Below are positions 54,693-59,619 of a stretch of 59,619 nt of DNA, piece after piece (position 1 is the first letter of the stretch; each line of letters begins with the position of its first letter). The stretch is from Kitasatospora phosalacinea (GTDB taxonomy: Bacteria; Actinomycetota; Actinomycetes; Streptomycetales; Streptomycetaceae): the NCBI RefSeq assembly GCF_030268885.1, contig NZ_BSSA01000042.1, positions 1 to 59,619 on the forward strand, given 5' to 3'. The position numbers and the translations under genes are program-made. The notes below the pieces were generated by a model. It made no database searches and was not told where the DNA came from. It was given only the letters and a program-made list of their open reading frames with translations.

Positions 54693-55784
54693 ATGCACCT
54701 GGATGACGCCGCTGAACTCCGCCGCCGCTACACCGGTGAGAGCCGTTGCGGTGCCAAAGCCGAGTTGAGGAGACTCCCCGCCGGCGACCCGTTGATCCCG
54801 CGTTCGTCGGGAGACCAGGAGTTCCTGGAAGCCGAGGTGTTGAGGGGGCTCCTTGAGTATCCGTCGACCTACACGACCCGGCCGTTCCGGGTCCTCTGGG
54901 TGATCCCGCGGCCGACCGGGATGACCATCCGGTTCGCGGCGGATGCCGATGCCGATGGCCTGACGGACTTCGTCGCATGGGGCCTGTTCCCGGCGGGTGG
55001 TGAGGACGATATGCGGGGGATCCCCGGACTGCGGCTTGTGAATGCGGGGCATAACCGCATGGATGTGGGTCTGCTGGGCACACGTGCCCGTATCCGTCTC
55101 GAAGGCGTGCCGTCGACGTCCTGGCGGGAGGTTGAAGCGGTACGGCAGCGCGCGGCAGGTGATGCAGGAGAGACGGCCCCATTCCGCCATCCTGAACTGA
55201 CCCTCAGCGAGAAGGCGTTCACTCAACGGCACAGCTGGCTGGTCGAGGCAAGGCGCGGCACCGCAGCGCTCGGCAGCGCACTCCTCCGCCGTTTGGGGCT
55301 CTTCCGGACGGCGGCCGACTGGCATGACATGGCCGGCTACACCAAATACAGCGACACCTTCGCGTTCCGCATGACGTTCACGAAGGAGATGCTCACTTCT
55401 CATGCCGAGTTTCTGCGGCAGCTGACCCAGCCCGATTGCGGCATCCCCATCGTCCAGCGGATGGCGGCGTGCAGCTGTGCCACGGGAGGCACTGACTGCA
55501 GGCTCTACCTCACCTGCCAGCCGCCCTATGAGGGCCGCGTCGAGCTGCAGTTCGCCACCAGCTGGGAGTGTTCCGCAAGCGAAATCGCCGAGGTCCTGCG
55601 GTACGCGGGGTCTCCCGAGTCCGACATCGCGCGCTACGTACCACTGCGCCCCGGCCTGGCATGCAGGCATGATCGCGCGATCCATGGCAGGACGCTTCAG
55701 TTTCTCCAAGGACTGGCGGGTAGCCGCCGCGCCCAACGGGCCGAAGCCGCTCCCACGGACTCGGCGGGAATGGGTACGAAGTAA
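54693..55784 (+). CDS. Hypothetical protein
   Basis: This 363-aa soluble protein is not recognised. It starts MHLDDAAELRRRYTGESRCG at an ATG preceded by AAGGAG (6-nt spacing). The middle contains mixed alpha/beta sequence with RPFRVLWVIPRPTGMTIRFA and a Cys cluster near residues 255-272 (AACSCATGGTDCRLYLTC) that might bind metal. Another segment, SWECSASEIAEVLRYAG, follows. It has codon use like the surrounding island. It is divergent from the SF1 helicase gene, without an obvious partner. Confidence 0.6.
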   Translation: MHLDDAAELRRRYTGESRCGAKAELRRLPAGDPLIPRSSGDQEFLEAEVLRGLLEYPSTYTTRPFRVLWVIPRPTGMTIRFAADADADGLTDFVAWGLFPAGGEDDMRGIPGLRLVNAGHNRMDVGLLGTRARIRLEGVPSTSWREVEAVRQRAAGDAGETAPFRHPELTLSEKAFTQRHSWLVEARRGTAALGSALLRRLGLFRTAADWHDMAGYTKYSDTFAFRMTFTKEMLTSHAEFLRQLTQPDCGIPIVQRMAACSCATGGTDCRLYLTCQPPYEGRVELQFATSWECSASEIAEVLRYAGSPESDIARYVPLRPGLACRHDRAIHGRTLQFLQGLAGSRRAQRAEAAPTDSAGMGTK

Positions 55785-55925
55785 GGGCAAACGATTTGCT
55801 TCGCCAGCAGCTGGCGCCGTCGTTAGGCTGCCTCCCCTCAAGAGGCGGCTTCCCCTGGGGATGGCGCGGCTGGGAAGTGATCGCGCGAGTGCAACCATGT
55901 GCCACTGTGAACCGTCCGTAACGAC

Positions 55926-56279
55926 ATGGATACAGAAAGCCCGCAGCGGTTGATCGCGGTCCTCGGTGAGATTGCCGAACTTGGCGACGAAGCTGTGGCC
56001 GGGCACCGATCAGTCGGCAGGGAAGCCGGAGAGCTCGGCATCGACCTCGTGGTCGCCGTCGGGGGTGATCTGGCCAAGCAACTGGCTCTCGCGGCTGGCG
56101 AGCACGGCGTCCCCACGGTCGCGATCGTCGCCGACAACGAGACCGCCACCGCCTACCTGCAGAGCATCGTCAAGCCCGGGGACGTCGTGCTCGTCAAGGG
56201 CTCCCGGTCGGGGATGCGCTGGCAGATCGCGCAGGCACTGGCCGGCCAGCCCGTCGCCGGTTGGGGCGAGTGGAACTGA
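55926..56279 (+). CDS. Stand-alone C-terminal domain of a Mur ligase (MurF-like)
   Basis: This 117-aa protein matches only the C-terminal domain of UDP-MurNAc-tripeptide D-Ala-D-Ala ligase. IAVLGEIAELGDEAVAGHRS and VGREAGELGIDLVVAVGG are followed by VKPGDVVLVKGSRSGMRWQI. In MurF this domain rotates onto the ATP-binding core; alone it cannot ligate. A full MurF is about 450 aa. It has its own ATG but no strong ribosome site. It may be a gene remnant or a regulator. It lies just before a NUDIX fragment, also truncated. Confidence 0.7.
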   Translation: MDTESPQRLIAVLGEIAELGDEAVAGHRSVGREAGELGIDLVVAVGGDLAKQLALAAGEHGVPTVAIVADNETATAYLQSIVKPGDVVLVKGSRSGMRWQIAQALAGQPVAGWGEWN

Positions 56280-56296
56280 GAGAGGGGATACGAGTC

Positions 56297-56398
56297 TTGA
56301 TCAACTTCGATCTCCTGGTGCGCCAGGCCCGGGCAGACGGAATCGAGAAGCTGGCCGCCGGCGTCGTCGTCTTCGACGAGGCCGGCCGGACCTGGTGA
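56297..56398 (+). pseudogene. NUDIX hydrolase N-terminal fragment
   Basis: TTG at 56297, after GAGAGGGG, begins a 33-codon frame, MINFDLLVRQARADGIEKLA then VVFDEAGRTW, and stops at TGA 56396-56398. The start resembles NUDIX hydrolases, which open with a similar helix and a G-A-V-V-F-D-x-x-G-R strand, but the catalytic NUDIX box is missing. Sequence after the stop belongs to an unrelated integrase remnant, so this is a truncation by recombination. Confidence 0.5.
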
Positions 56399-56404
56399 TC
56401 GTCC

Positions 56405-56841
56405 ACGACCGAGCACTACATGGCGGTCTACTCCGAGGACATACTCCGCCACTATCGCGCCTTCCTGGCCAAGCGCCGCAAGCTCCGGCCCAGCGAGGAG
56501 TACCGCGACCCCACGGCGGAGGAGTGGGAAGAGTTCCACAAACACTTCGCCAAGCGCAAGGTCGAGCTCGGAACCTGTGGCCGTGGCTACGGCACCCCTT
56601 GCGCCCATGAACACGCCCGCGCTGCCCGCTCCTACAACCCGACCCCCACCAGAAGGGCCGACTCGATGAGATCATTACCAGCCTCTGCGAGCGGCTCGCC
56701 GAGGCCCACGAACGCGGGTGGCTCGGCGAAGGGCTGGAGGTCAGCATCGCCGCAGCGGAACGGAAGCTTGCCGGCATGACCCGTCAGATCAACCTCGGCA
56801 TCCCCTCCATCCCACCCCGACGGCAACCCGACGAGTCCTGA
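56405..56841 (+). pseudogene. Integrase/transposition protein C-terminal remnant, frameshifted
   Basis: From about 56405 the reading is TEHYMAVYSEDILRHYRAFL, RPSEEYRDPTAEEWEEFHKH and KVELGTCGRGYGTPCAHEHA, the C-terminal pattern of a large Streptomyces tyrosine-recombinase/integrase family (HxHx3-C-rich tail). Around 56605-56615 the frame shifts. The tail then continues in another frame as CPLLQPDPHQKGRLDEIITS and AHERGWLGEGLEVSIAAAER to TGA 56839-56841. The catalytic part is absent. It marks a former mobile element inside or at the edge of the island. Confidence 0.6.
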
Positions 56842-56852
56842 AGGAGACATCC

Positions 56853-57653
56853 TTGCGCTACCAACCCGGTGAGCTCTTCACCTCCACCGCCCCCTACTAC
56901 GCCAAGTACCGTGCTGGATACGCACCCGAACTCTTCACCCACCTTGCCACCCGGCTCGGGTTGGACGGCACCCAGACCGCCCTCGACCTCGGCACGGGCA
57001 CCGGCGCAGTCGCGATCCCTCTGTCCCGGTACGTACGCGAGGTCATCGCCGTCGATCCCGACGCCGGCATGCTGGACGAGGGCCGCAAGCTCGCTGTCGA
57101 GCAGGGCATCACGAACATCGACTGGCGGCTCGGCGACTCGAACCGCCTCGATGAGCTCGGGCTCGGCCCACTCGAACTCGTCACCCTCGGCCAAGCCTTC
57201 CACTGGACCGAGCGCGACACGCTCCTGTCCGTCCTGGCACACCTGATCACGCCCGGCGGAGCTGTAGTCGTCGTTGGCGGCCCCGCCCCCGGCAGCATCG
57301 AGCCTCCCGCCTGGCTGGACGTCATCGCCGAGGTCCGCACCCGATACCTCGGCCCTGACCGCCGGGCCGGCTCTGGCACCTACACGCACCCCAAGGAGAG
57401 CCACCAGGAAGTGCTCGCCCGCTCTGCCTTCTCCCAGGTTGAGGTCGCCCGCTGGGACCGAACGGTCACCCGCACCCTGGACCAGGTCATCGGCTTGCAG
57501 TTCTCCTACAGCTACAGCAGCCCTGTCCAACTCGGAGACCATACAGACGCCTTCGAACGCGATCTGCGTCAGGCACTGGCGGAGTTCAGCCCCGAGGGCA
57601 CCTTCGACGAGCTCGTACGCACTGAGGCGATCATCGCCATCCGGCCCAGCTAA
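56853..57653 (+). CDS. Class I SAM-dependent methyltransferase
   Basis: This 266-aa protein has a Rossmann SAM-binding domain with motif I ALDLGTGTGAVAIPLS at about residues 42-57, the acidic post-I loop VIAVDPDAGML, and LELVTLGQAFHWTERD, as in UbiE/small-molecule methyltransferases. It should methylate a small molecule; the substrate is unknown. TTG 56853 is preferred because AAGGAG lies 6 nt upstream and the sequence RYQPGELFTSTAPYYAKYRA is a common start in this family. Its C-terminal 130 residues are repeated, in diverged form, in the next gene fragment at 57910-58353. Confidence 0.85.
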   Translation: MRYQPGELFTSTAPYYAKYRAGYAPELFTHLATRLGLDGTQTALDLGTGTGAVAIPLSRYVREVIAVDPDAGMLDEGRKLAVEQGITNIDWRLGDSNRLDELGLGPLELVTLGQAFHWTERDTLLSVLAHLITPGGAVVVVGGPAPGSIEPPAWLDVIAEVRTRYLGPDRRAGSGTYTHPKESHQEVLARSAFSQVEVARWDRTVTRTLDQVIGLQFSYSYSSPVQLGDHTDAFERDLRQALAEFSPEGTFDELVRTEAIIAIRPS

Positions 57654-57743
57654 CCGACGGATCCTCAGCATGCGGACGCGAAGCACGGCGCTGCTACTCT
57701 CCGGCCGCCGTCGGCCAGACGGCCAGAGCTCAGGGAGACAGCA

Positions 57744-57911
57744 GTGGCCATCCGCATAGAGCCGTCAGCGTTCGGCCCAGTCAAGGCAGTCGCCGCAGAA
57801 CACGTCGTTGCCCACTGGCTCAGCGAGAAGGGCGGCGACCCCACCCTCTACGGCGGACGTCGCCACGACATCGTCGACGGCGACTGGCTCGTCGACGCCA
57901 AGCTCCTGGAT
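57744..57911 (+). pseudogene. N-terminal gene fragment of unknown family
   Basis: GTG 57744, with GGGAG upstream, starts a frame MAIRIEPSAFGPVKAVAAEH and continues SEKGGDPTLYGGRRHDIVDG to AKLLDG. It then runs into Arg/Pro-rich out-of-frame sequence. The segment looks like a truncated protein start, joined directly to the methyltransferase copy at 57910. I do not recognise the family. Confidence 0.4.
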
Positions 57912-58353
57912 GGACCGCGCCGCCGTCGCCCGGGACCTGGACGCCCTGATCGACGACGGCGGCGCGATCGTTCTGGCCTCCGGCGGAGCACCCGGCGACA
58001 TCGAGCCGCCGCCGTGGCTGGAGGCGATTCGGACGGTCAGGGAGCGCTACCTCGGTCCCGAGCGCTGCGCCGACCGCGGAACCTACAGGCACCCGGCCGA
58101 GCGGCACCAGGATGTGTTGGCCCGCGCCCCGTTCTCCCGGATCGAGACTGCACGCTGGGACCGTGCGATCACCCGGACCGTGGACGAGGTGGCCGGCTTG
58201 CAGCTCTCCTACAGCTATAGCAGCCCGCGCCAACTCGGACCGGACGTGAAGGCGTTCCTGAGCGACGTGCGCGAGGCCCTGCAGTCCTTCGAGCCCTCGG
58301 GTGTGTTCGAGGAGCGAGTCCGTACGGAGGTGATCAGAGCTCGCCGCCCCTGA
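57910..58353 (+). pseudogene. Truncated paralogue of the adjacent methyltransferase
   Basis: ATG 57910 gives 147 residues. These align with the C-terminal half of the methyltransferase at 56853-57653: IEPPPWLEAIRTVRERYLGP matches IEPPAWLDVIAEVRTRYLGP, and LQLSYSYSSPRQL matches LQFSYSYSSPVQL. The SAM-binding half is missing, so it cannot be a methyltransferase. It is a remnant of a second, diverged gene copy rather than a fresh duplication. Its stop overlaps the convergent dioxygenase gene by 20 nt. Confidence 0.7.
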
Positions 58354-59113
58354 CGAGGCCGGGGCGGGGTTCGGGGTTCGGTGTGATGAACTCCAGCAGG
58401 GGGTCGGTGACTACCTCGCGCCAGCGCGCGCGGTGGCCGTCGGCGCGTAGCCGGAAGTACACGGTCTCGCGCCGTTCGTCCGCGGTGGTGCCGAAGTGCC
58501 CGCCGATGTTGTGGGCGAGCAGGTAGTGGACCAGGACCAGGCTTCCGGCTGGTCCGGCGACCTGGACGGGCTTGGGTAGCTCGATCGGCGGGTACGGGAC
58601 AGCATCGCGGAGGGCATCCGCCCCGTGCTCGGATAGCCAGGCGCCCGTGCTCAGGTGGGTGCCTGGCCACACCCACAGGTTCCCGCGGTCCCGCTCCTGT
58701 TGGTCGGTGAGCAGAATTCCGGCGAGCGCGGTGAACGTTCCGGGACGGCCGTCGTCCTCGGTGGGAGTCAGGCCGTCGATGTGCGGTGCGCCGGGGTGGT
58801 GCGGGTGCGGTGGGAGCGTGAAGGCGAACTGGGCGACCTCCGGTGCCGGAAGATCGAGATCGGCGCGCACGAACGGCCGGAGGGCATCGGTGATGCCACT
58901 GTCCGCGTACAGCATGCGCAGTTCGGCATCCTCGGCGAGTGCCGGCCACAGGAAGTACGGCCCCGTGCGGTCCGGGGCAGGCGGCGCGGCGTCGATGTGG
59001 CGGGCGAGGAGTGAGCGCCACCTCTGGACCTCGGTCGCAGTGAGTACACCGGGCAGGACACAGTAGCCATCGCGCCGAAATGCACTGATGGCATTGGGAG
59101 TTGTTGTCTCCAT
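58334..59113 (-). CDS. Phytanoyl-CoA dioxygenase-like Fe(II)/2-oxoglutarate enzyme
   Basis: This 259-aa protein opens METTTPNAISAFRRDGYCVL, typical of PhyH-family proteins (F-x-x-D/R-G-Y/F-V). The iron site H-x-D is seen as H111-I-D113, with the second histidine in the AHNIGGH stretch near residues 201-206 and a 2-oxoglutarate-binding arginine probable in RRETVYFRLRA. Such enzymes hydroxylate small molecules and are frequent in natural-product pathways. ATG 59113 is the first codon before the conserved start. It converges with the truncated methyltransferase. The substrate is unknown. Confidence 0.82.
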   Translation of the reverse strand: METTTPNAISAFRRDGYCVLPGVLTATEVQRWRSLLARHIDAAPPAPDRTGPYFLWPALAEDAELRMLYADSGITDALRPFVRADLDLPAPEVAQFAFTLPPHPHHPGAPHIDGLTPTEDDGRPGTFTALAGILLTDQQERDRGNLWVWPGTHLSTGAWLSEHGADALRDAVPYPPIELPKPVQVAGPAGSLVLVHYLLAHNIGGHFGTTADERRETVYFRLRADGHRARWREVVTDPLLEFITPNPEPRPGLVRGGEL

Positions 59114-59499
59114 CAGGCCATGGAAGCGGTTGGCGGGGAGCGTATGCAAAGGGATTTCCGTCCGGCTGGAGCGCCGGTGGTCAGCCCGCCGCGGGACGGC
59201 GCCTTGGGCCTCCGTTGCTGTCCATCCTCGCGAACGGCGGTTTCGCCGCGGCCATGGCTGCTCCTCGACGAGAGAACAGGCCATCCATGCGACCGCTGGC
59301 GGCTGCAGCAGACGGCGGTGGAGGAGTCGCCCGGCCTTACCGCTCATATCAGGGCCTTCGTTGGGTAGTTAGCTGAGCCACCCTGGCGGCGGAGCCGAGT
59401 TCCGCCTTGGCCTGTTCGAGTTCGAAGGCGAGCTCAGCGATGATCATCCGCGCCCAGCTGGCCTCGCGGGTGCCGCAGTCCGATGCGGCATCCAGTTAC
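59114..59499. other. Region without supported gene
   Basis: These 386 bp contain several short frames on both strands but none with a convincing start, family motif or steady codon bias. The stretch after 59380 reads on the minus strand as AELAFELEQAKAELGSAARV, a possible coiled-coil fragment, but it has no clear start or stop context. Confidence 0.35.
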
Positions 59500-59619
59500 T
59501 CAGGTTGAACTCGCGATGTCGGTGATCAGCCCGGTCGCGGCGAGGCAGCCGTCGATGAGGTGCGGGCGGTACTGGATCTTCCGTAAGCCGCGCCTGACCG
59601 TCCGGACGAGGTGTTCGGG
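59500..59619 (-). CDS. Partial gene entering from the right edge
   Basis: The minus strand is open from the window edge to a TGA at 59500-59502, reading PEHLVRTVRRGLRKIQYRPH then LIDGCLAATGLITDIASST. Forty codons with mixed composition may be the C-terminal end of a gene whose start lies outside the window. No family can be named, and chance openness cannot be excluded. Confidence 0.25.
   Translation of the reverse strand, partial: PEHLVRTVRRGLRKIQYRPHLIDGCLAATGLITDIASST

Larger units (their letters stand above)
19312..59619. mobile_element. Integrated genomic island (serine-integrase type), right end not in window
   Basis: The left boundary is the point where the GH1 gene loses homology, near 19312. 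Immediately inside are a 24-bp inverted-repeat site, a large serine integrase, decayed genes and a recombination directionality factor. Cargo includes a Wadjet operon, a Ser/Thr kinase and a DISARM-like operon. The displaced GH1 C-terminal coding segment was not found before the window end, so the element is inferred to exceed 40 kb; alternatively its right end lies among the gene fragments at 55.9-58.3 kb and the junction has since been lost. No conjugation (FtsK/Tra) or replication gene was seen. Confidence 0.65.

Noticed and set aside
54277..59619. Right end (attR) of the island
   Set aside because: I looked for the missing GH1 C-terminal coding segment and for the 19316-19339 repeat here and did not find a convincing copy by eye, so no right boundary is called. 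A pairwise search would be decisive.

Overview
The window is high-GC actinomycete DNA. Strong G/C bias at third codon positions, frequent GTG/TTG starts and the gene families point to a Streptomycetaceae chromosome (Streptomyces or Kitasatospora; genus inferred). No rRNA, tRNA or CRISPR array was seen.

Region 1 (1-19.3 kb) is chromosomal. It holds a Rieske oxygenase / NADP-reductase-like / PIG-L deacetylase run, a MarR regulator behind a MerR-type 19-bp-spacer promoter, DedA, DUF1918, TetR, a CbiZ-type cobinamide amidohydrolase and a small zinc-ribbon protein. Next come asparagine synthetase and a compact RiPP-like locus: a 35-codon Cys-rich precursor (8561-8668), a very strong hairpin, an M50 protease with a PqqD-like N-terminus, and a TPR protein. 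An FMN reductase, a GH16-like protein, a HEAT-repeat protein, CorA with a possible leader peptide, two hypothetical genes (one frameshifted) and a GH1 beta-glucosidase follow.

Region 2 (from about 19.31 kb) is an integrated element. The GH1 gene loses its conserved 3' end in mid-motif. It is followed at once by a putative attL inverted repeat, a large serine integrase (19378-20964), decayed genes and a phiC31 gp3-like recombination directionality factor (23570-24253). The missing GH1 end does not reappear, so the element probably runs past the right edge.

The element cargo is a defence island. A complete Wadjet (JetABCD/MksFEBG) operon at 24460-31095 is joined by 4-nt overlaps. A Ser/Thr kinase follows, then a second tightly coupled operon (32586-50228): SNF2 helicase, 1811-aa adenine methyltransferase, 2244-aa DEAD helicase with DUF1998 and a nuclease-like C-terminus, and a UvrD-type helicase with a RelE-like N-terminus. 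The first three follow the class 1 DISARM order drmD-drmMI-drmA-drmB, but with drmA and drmB apparently fused and a UvrD helicase where the phospholipase-D gene drmC would be expected. I regard this DISARM-like variant as the most interesting system here, with the RiPP-like locus second. A convergent 1329-aa SF1 helicase closes the block behind a shared hairpin.

Region 3 (54.3-59.6 kb) is a patchwork: a hypothetical protein, a lone MurF C-terminal domain, a 33-codon NUDIX fragment, a frameshifted integrase remnant, a SAM methyltransferase with a truncated diverged copy beside it, and a phytanoyl-CoA-dioxygenase-like gene. This is typical of a recombination-prone island flank. All assignments are from reading the sequence; no database search was run.
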